Shown one piece after another: positions 28,304 to 36,717 of a stretch of 64,000 nucleotides of DNA (the stretch's first letter is position 1; each line of letters starts with the position of its first letter). The DNA is from Sphingobacterium detergens (GTDB lineage Bacteria > Bacteroidota > Bacteroidia > Sphingobacteriales > Sphingobacteriaceae). The stretch covers positions 2,720,500 through 2,784,499 of the forward strand of contig NZ_RAPY01000001.1 in NCBI RefSeq assembly GCF_003610355.1, written 5' to 3'. A program made the position numbers and the translations under genes. Under the pieces are notes generated by a model that was given only the letters and a program-made list of their open reading frames with translations, had not been told where the DNA came from and did not search any database.

Positions 28304-28413
28304 TTGCAACAAAGTTGTTTTTAAAAGAAACAATCGTTTGCAATGAAATTATTTTTACTTTTGAAAAGCGAGTTTTTAAAAGTTTGGGAATTTTATTGTA
28401 ATCAACAAGATTT

Positions 28414-28995
28414 ATGATTCAACAATTAGTACACATCGACCAAGAAATTTTTCTTGCCATCAATCAAGGTTTAAGTAACCCTGTATTTGATTGGCTGTTG
28501 CCTATACTGCGTAATCCATACACCTGGGCTCCATTGTATCTATTTCTGGTTATTTTTTTCATTAAAACCTATGGAAAAACAGGTATACTGATTGTGGCGA
28601 TGACATTGGTTACTTTTGGTATTTCCGATGGTATCTCATCTCATTTGATCAAAAAGACTGTCAAAAGAATCAGGCCCTGCAATGATGTGGAGTTTAAGGA
28701 AAATGTCAATATCCGGGTACGATGTGGCTCTGGATTTAGCTTTACTTCCTCTCATGCGGCCAATCACTTTTCCTTGGCTTTCTTCTGGATTGTGCTATTC
28801 CGAAGAAGATGGAAATATGTACTTTGGTTATGTATTGCCTGGGCATTCTTGATTTCAGTCTCTCAAATCTATGTTGGTGTTCATTACCCGTTTGATATAC
28901 TCTGTGGCTCCGCGCTGGGAATCCTAGTTGGGTTGGCTACAGGTTATCTGTTTAAGCGGTTCGTACCTAGCTTTTTTAAAACTGAACAAGTATAA
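28414..28995 (+). CDS. PAP2-family membrane phosphatase
   Basis: The 193-residue inner-membrane protein carries the three PAP2 motifs: KKTVKRIRPC (KX6RP), SFTSSHAAN (SGH-like, here SSH) and SQIYVGVHYPFDI (SRX5HX3D with R replaced by Q). About five membrane segments are seen. Family members dephosphorylate undecaprenyl pyrophosphate or phosphatidic acid derivatives at the periplasmic face. The C55-PP role is plausible but not proven. Its stop codon overlaps the start of the ZIP gene (TAATG), so the two are translationally coupled. Confidence 0.88.
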   Translation: MIQQLVHIDQEIFLAINQGLSNPVFDWLLPILRNPYTWAPLYLFLVIFFIKTYGKTGILIVAMTLVTFGISDGISSHLIKKTVKRIRPCNDVEFKENVNIRVRCGSGFSFTSSHAANHFSLAFFWIVLFRRRWKYVLWLCIAWAFLISVSQIYVGVHYPFDILCGSALGILVGLATGYLFKRFVPSFFKTEQV

Positions 28996-29822
28996 TGAAT
29001 TCAATTTTATTGATTTTAATTTTATTCGTACCTGCATTTGCAAGTGGTATCGCTGTCTTTTTTGTACAGAAAAAAGGGACAAATTTTCTAAAATTGATCC
29101 TTTCATTTAGTGGAGCCTATTTATTCTCCATTACTGTTCTGCATTTGATTCCCCATGTTTATCAGTCGACAAACACCTCACCCGAAATATTGGGTATCTA
29201 TGTACTTGGAGGCTTTCTGTTCCAGTTATTCCTTGAGCAATTTTCGCAGGGAATTGAGCACGGGCATATCCATACCGAAAATGAGCATGGTCATCACAGC
29301 CATAGTTTTCCGATCGGTATCATGTTTAGTTTATGTCTACATGCTTTCCTGGAGGGAATGCCATTGGCGGCAACACATCAGACCGAACTTGCATTGGGGA
29401 TTTCGATCCATCATATTCCAGCTGCATTTGCCCTAGGCAGTATCTTGATTAGTACACACCTGAAAAAAAATACGATTATCATCACACTGGCCCTATTCGC
29501 GGCTATGACTCCTTTCGGCTTTCTATTAAGCAAAGCGATTAGCGCTGGTGAGGTGGGGAATATTCAACAATATTTTGATAAAATCATGGCTGTGGTTATT
29601 GGTATATTTCTGCATATATCCACAACAATATTGTTCGAGTCCGGATCTATAGACCATCACAAATTCAACAAAAGAAAGATGATTGCAGTAATTGCCGGGG
29701 TGGCCATTGCATTAGCAAGTTTTGCTTTCGTTGGCGAACACGACCATGCACATGGACATGATGGAGGCAATCAAGAGCTGCATGATCATCATGATCACGA
29801 CCATCATGACCATGCACATTAA
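28995..29822 (+). CDS. ZIP-family divalent metal transporter
   Basis: ZIP proteins move Zn2+ or Fe2+ into the cytosol. The 275-residue product has eight hydrophobic segments, the TM4 signature LHAFLEGMPL and the TM5 signature GISIHHIPAAFALG, which together form the binuclear metal site. His-rich loops flank it: HGHIHTENEHGHHSHSF before TM4 and a C-terminal tail with 14 or more His and Asp residues (HDHAHGHDGG, HDHHDHDHHDHAH), probable metal buffers. It overlaps the PAP2 gene by one base and converges directly on the MarR gene with no gap. Confidence 0.9.
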   Translation: MNSILLILILFVPAFASGIAVFFVQKKGTNFLKLILSFSGAYLFSITVLHLIPHVYQSTNTSPEILGIYVLGGFLFQLFLEQFSQGIEHGHIHTENEHGHHSHSFPIGIMFSLCLHAFLEGMPLAATHQTELALGISIHHIPAAFALGSILISTHLKKNTIIITLALFAAMTPFGFLLSKAISAGEVGNIQQYFDKIMAVVIGIFLHISTTILFESGSIDHHKFNKRKMIAVIAGVAIALASFAFVGEHDHAHGHDGGNQELHDHHDHDHHDHAH

Positions 29823-30272
29823 TTAGCCTCTTAGCTTGTCCAATAAAGTACTGAGCTGGATTGCTTCCTTTTCACGGATTCTATTGGTTAAAATATCCGT
29901 CATCAGCATCGGCTCATCGAGATTTTCAAGGATCTTCAAGCCTTTATCGGTGATAACCAGATCAACGGCGCGTTTGTCACCTCCCGATTGACAGCGGGAA
30001 ACAAGTCCTTTCGTCACCATCCGATCCATCATACGGGAGATATCGGGTGTTGTACTTAGCATTCGTGATTTGATCAGGTTATTGGTTGCAGGCTTTGGAT
30101 ATTGGCCTCGGAGGATACGTAAGACATTAAATTGGTTCAAAGTGATCCCTTCTTTGGCTGCTCTTTGTTCAAGTTCATTATTAAGCCAATTGTACGTATA
30201 TAGAATGTTTACGGTACAACGATGCCATTCATTACTGAATTTACTTACTTTGATTTCGTCCTCGATTTTCAT
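29823..30272 (-). CDS. MarR-family transcriptional regulator
   Basis: The 149-residue protein has the winged-helix core of MarR: LNQFNVLRILRGQYPKPATNNLIKSRM, then TTPDISRMMDRMVTKGLVSR (recognition helix) and GGDKRAVDLVITDKG (wing). It binds DNA as a dimer, usually released by a small ligand or oxidation. It is divergent from feoAB and convergent with the ZIP gene, which raises the possibility of a metal-related role; direct evidence is lacking. Its stop codon begins on the base after the ZIP stop. Confidence 0.88.
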   Translation of the reverse strand: MKIEDEIKVSKFSNEWHRCTVNILYTYNWLNNELEQRAAKEGITLNQFNVLRILRGQYPKPATNNLIKSRMLSTTPDISRMMDRMVTKGLVSRCQSGGDKRAVDLVITDKGLKILENLDEPMLMTDILTNRIREKEAIQLSTLLDKLRG

Positions 30273-30343
30273 TTTGGTTGATAATTAATCCCTTTTTACC
30301 TGTAAAGATAGCTGTTTTTTGCGCTAAATACATAACTATGACA

Positions 30344-30358
30344 TTAGAATCATTCTAA
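30344..30358. promoter_or_regulatory. Fur/PerR-type palindrome before feoA
   Basis: TTAGAATCATTCTAA is a perfect 7-1-7 inverted repeat. It differs from the Bacillus PerR box TTATAATNATTATAA at a single symmetric position and has the Fur-family geometry. It covers the place of the -33 element of the feoA promoter, so iron-loaded repressor would block transcription. Confidence 0.7.
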
Positions 30359-30373
30359 ATGGTAGAAAATCTG

Positions 30374-30381
30374 TATATTTG
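30374..30381 (+). promoter_or_regulatory. -7 box of feoAB
   Basis: TATATTTG matches TAnnTTTG and lies 22 nt before the feoA ATG, just downstream of the palindrome. Confidence 0.6.
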
Positions 30382-30403
30382 GAGGATACAAAAAAATAGG
30401 TAG

Positions 30404-30643
30404 ATGCGTAATAAAAATAGCTTAGATAAGCTAAAAAAAGGGGAAAAAGCGGTGATTATTGATTTTGATTCGCACGATATTCCAGCTAAATTTTTCGAAT
30501 TAGGTTTTGTGCCTGGTACTGAAGTAGAAGTGAAACATATCGCACCTTTAGATGGTCCTATATGTTTAAATATTATTGCTAATAACGCCTTGATTGCCAT
30601 TCGCAAATCAGAAGCTAAAGTCATCCTTATTGATCAGAAATAA
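30404..30643 (+). CDS. feoA: Ferrous iron transport protein A
   Basis: A 79-residue SH3-like cytosolic protein. The family pattern is clear: LDKLKKGEKAVIIDF at the start, then KFFELGFVPGTEVEV and GPICLNIIANNALIAIRKSEA. FeoA supports the FeoB iron channel. Its stop codon overlaps the feoB start (TAATG). The operon has a 7-1-7 Fur/PerR-type palindrome in its promoter. Confidence 0.95.
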   Translation: MRNKNSLDKLKKGEKAVIIDFDSHDIPAKFFELGFVPGTEVEVKHIAPLDGPICLNIIANNALIAIRKSEAKVILIDQK

Positions 30644-32745
30644 TGAATAACCCGATTATTGCACTTTTGGGTAATCCAAATGTGGGTAAAACATCCCTTT
30701 TTAACCGGATTACAAAATTAAATCAGAAAGTAGGAAACTATCCTGGTATCACTGTAGAAAAACGTGAGGGACAAGTTAAAGCCAACAACAAAACCTATCG
30801 TATTATTGACCTTCCAGGAACCTATACCCTGTTTCCGAGTTCAATGGACGAAGAAGTCGTCTTCAATACCTTGGTCAACAAAGAAAACAGTTTTAGACCA
30901 AATCTTGTTATTGTCGTTGCCGAACCAACCAACCTGAAAAGGTCTGTCATCCTCTATCAACAAGCACGAGAGCTCGGGCTTCCGGCCATCTTCGTCATCA
31001 ACATGATCGACGAGGCCAAAGAAAAAGGAATAAGTATAGATATCCCAAAGCTTGAACAGTTACTTAATACAAAAGTTTACGAAACAAATGCGCGTACGGG
31101 ACAGGGTATTGATCAGCTGATCAAAAATTTCGATGCGACCCCGCCGATGTATGTCAGCAAATTTCAGTTACCGCCAATAGCAAACGAGGCATTGGAAGAA
31201 ACCAAACGATTGTTTCCTTTAGACACGGAGTACCATACCTGGCAGTATCTTGCTAAAGGTGAGGTCTCTTTTCTATCGAAAGAAAAAAACGATTCGATTC
31301 AGCAAATTCGCGACAAGCATCAGTTAAAAGCGGAGAAACTACAGAAAGAAGAGGCCATTCTTCGGAGTAAATCCTTAGATGGAAACTTAGCTGAAATCTA
31401 TACAAAGGACGATGCCTCCAATAAAAACAAGACAAACGCGATCGACAAAATATTGCTCCATCCAGTCTTTGGTTATTTGATCTTCTTTGGTATTCTCTTC
31501 CTGATTTTCCAGGCGATCTATACCTGGTCAGGTCCGGCGATGGACTTTATTGATGGGCTTTTTGGTGATCTTGCCGCTTATACGCAGACCACGCTTCCTG
31601 CTGGTCCGCTCACAGATCTGTTGAGCAATGGTATTATCAAAGGTATCGGTGGTATCGTGATATTTATCCCACAGATCGTTATTTTATACATTTTTATTTC
31701 CATTATGGAAGAGACTGGCTATATGAGCCGTGTGGTTTTCCTGATGGATCGTTGGCTCAGACCCTTCGGGCTAAACGGAAAATCCGTAATCCCTTTAATC
31801 TCTGGAGTAGCCTGTGCTGTACCAGCGGTTATGTCTGCACGTAATATCGAAAATGCAAAGGAACGACTTGTCACCATATTGGTCACCCCATTCATGACCT
31901 GTTCTGCCCGTCTACCCATTTACATCGTATTGATCGGATTGGTTATTCCAGACACCAAATATGCAGGATTTCAATTGCAGGGTATGGTTTTATTTGTGAT
32001 GTACCTCCTTGGGATATTTGCAGCTTTGTTTTCGGCCATACTCTTGACCAAAATCATTAAATCCAAACACAAGTCCTTTTTAATATTTGAGCTTCCTACT
32101 TATAAATCTCCTGACTGGAAAAACGTTGCTTTAAATGTTTGGGAGAAAACGGCAAGCTTTGTATTCGGAGCAGGTAAGATTATATTGGCAATTTCTGTTA
32201 TTCTTTGGGCTTTGGGTAGTTTCGGTCCAAACGACAAGTTTAGCAAGGCCAAGGAATATGTCACACAAAATAACCCCAACCTCTCAGGTGAGGATCTTGA
32301 CCATGAGATCTCTTCTTACCGACTGGAACACTCCTTCCTCGGCTATCTTGGCATGGCAATTGAACCTGTTGTAGAGCCACTAGGTTATGACTGGAAAATG
32401 GGAATCGGTTTGATCTCCTCATTTGCAGCGAGGGAAGTTTTTGTAGGAACAATGGCAACCGTATACAGCCTTGGCGATGAAGTGGATATTGAAGATGAAG
32501 CAACGAAAACAACAGTATTAAGCAAAATGCGGAGCGAGATTAACCGTAATACGGGTTTACCGGCTTACAATTTTGCTTCCGGAATATCTCTTCTCTTATT
32601 TTATGCTTTTGCCATGCAATGTATGAGTACAATAGCAGCGGTAAAAAGAGAAACAGGATCGTGGAAATGGACATTAATTCAAGTTGGTTTTATGACAGGC
32701 CTGGCTTATTTCAGTGCCTTGATTGCTTATCAACTCTTAAAGTAA
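30643..32745 (+). CDS. feoB: Ferrous iron transporter B
   Basis: FeoB takes up Fe2+ through the inner membrane, gated by an N-terminal GTPase. In the 700-residue product G1 is GNPNVGKT at residues 10-17, G3 is DLPGTY, and G4 is NMID in place of NKxD. The membrane part has the two Gate motifs with conserved Cys (ISGVACAVPAVMSARN and TPFMTCSARLPIY) and ends with AMQCMSTIAAVKRE and WKWTLIQ. Length is normal. It overlaps feoA and is followed after 52 nt by a small Cys-rich membrane protein. Confidence 0.97.
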   Translation: MNNPIIALLGNPNVGKTSLFNRITKLNQKVGNYPGITVEKREGQVKANNKTYRIIDLPGTYTLFPSSMDEEVVFNTLVNKENSFRPNLVIVVAEPTNLKRSVILYQQARELGLPAIFVINMIDEAKEKGISIDIPKLEQLLNTKVYETNARTGQGIDQLIKNFDATPPMYVSKFQLPPIANEALEETKRLFPLDTEYHTWQYLAKGEVSFLSKEKNDSIQQIRDKHQLKAEKLQKEEAILRSKSLDGNLAEIYTKDDASNKNKTNAIDKILLHPVFGYLIFFGILFLIFQAIYTWSGPAMDFIDGLFGDLAAYTQTTLPAGPLTDLLSNGIIKGIGGIVIFIPQIVILYIFISIMEETGYMSRVVFLMDRWLRPFGLNGKSVIPLISGVACAVPAVMSARNIENAKERLVTILVTPFMTCSARLPIYIVLIGLVIPDTKYAGFQLQGMVLFVMYLLGIFAALFSAILLTKIIKSKHKSFLIFELPTYKSPDWKNVALNVWEKTASFVFGAGKIILAISVILWALGSFGPNDKFSKAKEYVTQNNPNLSGEDLDHEISSYRLEHSFLGYLGMAIEPVVEPLGYDWKMGIGLISSFAAREVFVGTMATVYSLGDEVDIEDEATKTTVLSKMRSEINRNTGLPAYNFASGISLLLFYAFAMQCMSTIAAVKRETGSWKWTLIQVGFMTGLAYFSALIAYQLLK

Positions 32746-32797
32746 ACTAGCTGTGCAAGTGAGATAGATGCTTTCACAGTTTAAAAAATAAAAGATC

Positions 32798-32962
32798 ATG
32801 GATAATTTAACAGTACAATATCTCATCGTTGGAATTTTGGTGTTAGCGGCTGTATGGTATGTCGTTAGAAATGTCCGTAAATCACTGAAAGGTAAATCAG
32901 GTTGCTCCAAAGGTTGTGGATGCAGCTGCGGAACAGTGGAAAAACCACAGAAAGCAAATTAA
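32798..32962 (+). CDS. FeoB-associated Cys-rich membrane protein
   Basis: A 54-residue protein beginning MDNLTVQYLIVGIL: one membrane helix (about residues 5-24), a basic stretch VRNVRKSLKGK, and a cysteine cluster CSKGCGCSCG at 36-45. This is the layout of the FeoB-associated Cys-rich family found after feoB in many Bacteroidota and Firmicutes, thought to aid Fe2+ transfer. Same operon as feoAB, with a terminator 80 nt downstream. Confidence 0.85.
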   Translation: MDNLTVQYLIVGILVLAAVWYVVRNVRKSLKGKSGCSKGCGCSCGTVEKPQKAN

Positions 32963-33044
32963 TTTATCTTTTACTGTATCATTTACAAACAAAATTTCGT
33001 TCTAAGGTGGAGTGGCCAAAAATCACACTAGCTACGAACAAATG

Positions 33045-33072
33045 AAACGCTACCATTCTCATGGTAGCGTTT
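33045..33072 (+). terminator. Terminator of the feo operon
   Basis: AAACGCTACCAT and its complement ATGGTAGCGTTT form a perfect 12-bp stem with loop TCTC, followed by TC and an A/T-rich tail. Confidence 0.8.
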
Positions 33073-33246
33073 TCTATTAAAAACCTGTCTTTCAGCAGTA
33101 TTAGTAAACATTGCTTTCTGGTCCAGTAAAAAGCAAAGCTTAAGGTGCATAAAATACCTAAGTGTTTTATTAACTTTATGCGCTTAGGTCAAAATGCTGT
33201 AGTAGCAAATTAAATAATTTGTAGTACTTTGCAGATAAACCAATTT

Positions 33247-33304
33247 TCATCTCAATCCCGTGTTGGAAAAGAGATGAGTAGAATATTCAGGATCAAGACT
33301 GATC
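33247..33304 (+). ncRNA. Possible structured 5' leader of the amino-acid permease
   Basis: TCATCTC (33247-33253) pairs with GAGATGA (33271-33277), enclosing AATCCCGTGTTGGAAAA, and GATCA (33291) pairs with TGATC (33300-33304). The element does not match a riboswitch class that I recognise. It may be a regulatory leader or chance pairing. Confidence 0.25.
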
Positions 33305-33337
33305 GACACTAAATAAGTAACCGTATTAACCATACAA

Positions 33338-34759
33338 ATGGAGAAACAGAATAACAAGGATTCGAAACAATTAAAAAGGGGACTTCAAAATAGACATATT
33401 CAGCTGATCGCTCTTGGTGGCGCCATCGGAACTGGATTGTTTCTTGGAATAGGAAAAGCTGCCACACTAGCGGGGCCAGCAGTGATACTTGGCTATGCCT
33501 TTGCAGGGATAATTGCGTTCTTCATTATGCGTCAATTGGGAGAAATGGTGGTCGAAGAACCCGTATCTGGTAGCTTTAGTTACTTCGCTAATAAATATTG
33601 GGGTTCTTTTGCCGGTTATGCCTCCGGCTGGAACTACTGGGTACTTTATATTTTAGTGAGCATGGCCGAACTAACAGCCATCGGTGTGTATGTACAGCAT
33701 TGGTGGCCAGAAATTCCACTTTGGGGATCCAGCTTATTTTTCTTCTTCGCTATCAATGCCCTGAACCTTGCTTCTGTAAAAATTTATGGCGAGACAGAAT
33801 TCTGGTTTTCAATCATTAAGGTTGTTGCTATTATTGCCATGATTGTCTTTGGTGTCTATCTCCTGGTTAGTGGTACCGCAGGTGAACAGGCTAGCCTGAG
33901 CAACCTCACTTCGCATGGTGGTTTCTTTCCAAAAGGCTGGTTTAACCAGACTGGAGATGGCAGTTATGAAGGTCTGCTATCCGCCATGGCACTCATTATG
34001 TTTTCTTTTGGTGGACTCGAATTGGTGGGTATTACTGCGGCTGAAGCCGAGCATCCTGAAAAAAATATCCCCAAAGCGACCAATCAGGTTATCTACCGGA
34101 TCTTAATCTTTTATGTAGGCGCACTGATTATCTTGTTTTCGCTTACTCCTTGGACAAATATAAATGCAGATACAAGCCCTTTTGTACTGGTATTTGACAA
34201 ACTCAATGGTTTTGAATTTACCTTATTCGGAAAAACATTCTACTTCACAAAAATTATCGCAAACGCACTCAATCTGATCGTACTCACCGCAGCCTTATCG
34301 GTTTACAATAGCAGTGTTTACAGCAATAGTAGAATGCTCTTTGGACTTGCTGAACAGGGTAATGCACCTAGGTTTTTGTCCAAGCTAAACAAAAGCCATG
34401 CACCTATAAATGCTATTCTGGTTTCAGCTGTGTTTGCTGCGATCTGTGTCTTTATCAATTATGTTGCACCTAAGAATGCATTGGAGATCCTGATGTCGTT
34501 GGTTGTTTCTTCGTTGATCATCAACTGGGTAATGATTTCAATCACGCATTTATATTTTAGAAAAAACAAGGTCGGTGCCCATGTAAAAACGAAATTCCCT
34601 TCGTTTCTATATCCATTGAGCAATTATATCTGTCTGATCTTTCTGATCGCTGTGTTGGGTATCATGTGGGTAACAGGCATGAAGTTGCCGGTTGAATTGA
34701 TCCCAGTCTGGTTATTATTACTATATATCAGCTATATATTGGTCAAAAGAAAAAAATAG
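33338..34759 (+). CDS. Amino-acid permease (APC superfamily, AAT type)
   Basis: The 473-residue inner-membrane protein starts LKRGLQNRHIQLIALGGAIGTGLFLG, the hallmark of the AAT branch (AroP, PheP, ProY, CycA, AnsP). GEMVVEEPVSGSFSYFANKY and FSFGGLELVGITAAEAEHPEKNIPKA are the other strong signatures, and 12 membrane segments are visible. Substrate within the amino acids cannot be read safely. It stands alone with a leader of about 100 nt and a terminator 60 nt downstream. Confidence 0.92.
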   Translation: MEKQNNKDSKQLKRGLQNRHIQLIALGGAIGTGLFLGIGKAATLAGPAVILGYAFAGIIAFFIMRQLGEMVVEEPVSGSFSYFANKYWGSFAGYASGWNYWVLYILVSMAELTAIGVYVQHWWPEIPLWGSSLFFFFAINALNLASVKIYGETEFWFSIIKVVAIIAMIVFGVYLLVSGTAGEQASLSNLTSHGGFFPKGWFNQTGDGSYEGLLSAMALIMFSFGGLELVGITAAEAEHPEKNIPKATNQVIYRILIFYVGALIILFSLTPWTNINADTSPFVLVFDKLNGFEFTLFGKTFYFTKIIANALNLIVLTAALSVYNSSVYSNSRMLFGLAEQGNAPRFLSKLNKSHAPINAILVSAVFAAICVFINYVAPKNALEILMSLVVSSLIINWVMISITHLYFRKNKVGAHVKTKFPSFLYPLSNYICLIFLIAVLGIMWVTGMKLPVELIPVWLLLLYISYILVKRKK

Positions 34760-34819
34760 GGATTGTAAATCAATTTTATCAGCCTCATAATTCTGGAGCC
34801 ATCGATCTCCGGACGAAAT

Positions 34820-34853
34820 AAAGGGCCAGATTCGTTTAGGAATCTGGCCCTTT
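34820..34853. terminator. Bidirectional terminator
   Basis: AAAGGGCCAGATT (34820-34832) and its complement (34841-34853) make a 13-bp stem with an 8-nt loop and a T run. It lies between the convergent permease and acetyltransferase genes. Confidence 0.82.
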
Positions 34854-34901
34854 TGCAAAGAATAAATTAAATAATCAATCCTTATCGTTCTTTACTATGC
34901 C

Positions 34902-35444
34902 TTAATCTAAGTAGTCCTGATCTAAAATTGCATATTCATAATTATCACTCCAACCGTCTTTTAAAGGCAAGATCTTTCTCCGATGAGCTTCCCTAATCAT
35001 ACCTACCTTTTCCATTATCTTATAAGACGCGATATTTTCTACCGCACAGCCAGCTTCTATCCGATGGAGATTAAGTTGTCTGAATCCAAATTCAATTATT
35101 CGTTTTAATGCCTCTGTTGCATATCCTTTATTCCACATTTCTGGGACCAACTTAAACCATACTTCCGAATTTCTATATTTTACTTTTACAATACTGATAT
35201 CAATCAGACCAACAAATTCCGCCCCCACAATAGTTTCAATATAAAAAGTATAGTTCTTTCTATCCTCAGATTCCTTTTCTTGTTCCGACCAGGTTTTTAC
35301 CATTTGGGCGGTATCCCCTATCCCGTTAGGATGCCCGCTCGGATTAAATAAGGCCGTTTCCGGACACATTAATAAATAATGAATCTTTTCCAAATCTTCA
35401 TTTTCCACTGTTCTTAACCGGAGTCGCTCTGATATAATTTCCAT
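34902..35444 (-). CDS. GNAT-family N-acetyltransferase (RimJ/RimL-like)
   Basis: The 180-residue protein shows the GNAT plan: ISERLRLRTVENEDLEKI at the start, EFVGLIDISIV, then the acetyl-CoA region VWFKLVPEMWNKGYATEAL with KGYATEA as the pyrophosphate loop, and ENIASYKIMEKVGMIREAH as the C-terminal signature of the RimJ/RimL subgroup. The acceptor may be a protein N-terminus or a small amine; unknown. Probably monocistronic. Confidence 0.88.
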   Translation of the reverse strand: MEIISERLRLRTVENEDLEKIHYLLMCPETALFNPSGHPNGIGDTAQMVKTWSEQEKESEDRKNYTFYIETIVGAEFVGLIDISIVKVKYRNSEVWFKLVPEMWNKGYATEALKRIIEFGFRQLNLHRIEAGCAVENIASYKIMEKVGMIREAHRRKILPLKDGWSDNYEYAILDQDYLD

Positions 35445-35497
35445 TTTTTAAAATTACACAAATAGCGTAATTTTCAGCAGTCATTTGACAACAATAA

Positions 35498-36562
35498 CTA
35501 AAACAAGCCCAACTGCATTCCCGCATCGGGCAAGCGGAAAAGATCCCTTCTCAAGGGCGGAAGCACCCCGTTATTCATATATTTTTTGACTGACAACTTA
35601 AACAGGTGCTGCAGACTCTCTGCCATATTACCATCCCCTTTTATCCGCCGTCCGAAATCAGTATCATTAATTTTTCCACCATGACAAGCTTCGATCCAAT
35701 GCAACACCTTTTCAGCACGATCCGGGTAATTCTGATACAACCAATCTTTAAAGATACCTCCGATCTGCCCGTTGAGTCTAACAATGGTATAAGAGGCAGT
35801 AATTGCTCCCGCATCTGCTCCAGAGCGGATCAAATCTGAAATCTCGTCGCTATTGATTCCAGGAACAATGGGTGCCATCATCAGCATCACAGGCACACCT
35901 ATCCCCGTCAATCCCTCAATAAGTTTTAAACGGGCCGAAGCTGTAGCGGTACGGGGTTCCATCTTTTGCCGGACCTCCTCCCGCAGGGAATTAATGGTCA
36001 CAGCAACCGATACCAAATTTAGCGCTGCAAGCTCGCGTAAGAGGTCAAAATCCCTTCGCATCAATACATTTTTACTGATGATAGAAACGGGATTCCTGTA
36101 TTTAAGCATCAGTTCTAAAAGCGAGCGTGTGATCCCCAGTTTTCGTTCAATAGGCTGATAACAATCTGTATTGCCTGAGAGCATAATCAAATCAGGCTGA
36201 TAGCTTGACTTGCGAAACTCATGCTCTAGGAGTTGGGCGGCATTGTGTTTGACCAGGATCTTGCGCTCGAAGTCTAATCCGGCACTAAAACCCCAATACT
36301 CATGCGAATTGCGGGCATAGCAATAAATACAACCATGTTCACAACCTTGATACGGATTAATTGACCTTTCAAAGCGCAGGTCTGGGCTATTGGATTTGGA
36401 GATAATGGACTTCGGGTGCGTCGGAATAAACTGTGTTTTTTCGGCCCCAAGAAATTCTTCGTCCAAACCTTCAATATGTTCCTGAACGTATTGATTGGAA
36501 AAAAATTTGTTATTGGGGTTGATCTGTGCCCCTCTGCCCTTAAAATATACTGACGGATTCAT
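35498..36562 (-). CDS. Radical SAM protein, PA0069 / spore-photoproduct-lyase-like family
   Basis: The 354-residue protein has the iron-sulfur motif C-x3-C-x2-C in NPYQGCEHGCIYCYAR, followed by SGNTDCYQPIE, VSIISKN and MMAPIVPGINSDE, which are typical of the PA0069 family. The N-terminal stretch FKGRGAQINPNNKF is also characteristic. Members are related to spore photoproduct lyase, but the reaction in vegetative bacteria is not known. No operon partner is evident. The gene ends LFRLPDAGMQLGLF. Confidence 0.88.
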   Translation of the reverse strand: MNPSVYFKGRGAQINPNNKFFSNQYVQEHIEGLDEEFLGAEKTQFIPTHPKSIISKSNSPDLRFERSINPYQGCEHGCIYCYARNSHEYWGFSAGLDFERKILVKHNAAQLLEHEFRKSSYQPDLIMLSGNTDCYQPIERKLGITRSLLELMLKYRNPVSIISKNVLMRRDFDLLRELAALNLVSVAVTINSLREEVRQKMEPRTATASARLKLIEGLTGIGVPVMLMMAPIVPGINSDEISDLIRSGADAGAITASYTIVRLNGQIGGIFKDWLYQNYPDRAEKVLHWIEACHGGKINDTDFGRRIKGDGNMAESLQHLFKLSVKKYMNNGVLPPLRRDLFRLPDAGMQLGLF

Positions 36563-36717
36563 AAGTTAAAATTACTAAAATTATTAGTAAATAGAAAGTA
36601 AAAAAATCTTAAGATAATTACAATACTAAAACCTTACGTTTAGACAAAGCGGTGGCTGCGGATACCACTACAGTATTTGTTTCTAAAGTTTTTTTTATAT
36701 GGTTGTTTGTTTAGTTT

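Larger units (their letters stand above)
32963..33337. other. Intergenic region with terminator and structured leader
   Basis: The stretch holds the feo terminator, an imperfect hairpin around GCATAAA and TTTATGC at about 33149-33182, and a probable transcribed leader of the amino-acid permease gene from about 33230. No gene is seen. Confidence 0.55.

Noticed and set aside
36571-36595. TTACTAAAATTATTAGTAA inverted repeat upstream of the radical SAM gene
   Set aside because: Seven AT-only pairs in AT-rich DNA are expected by chance; not enough to call an operator.
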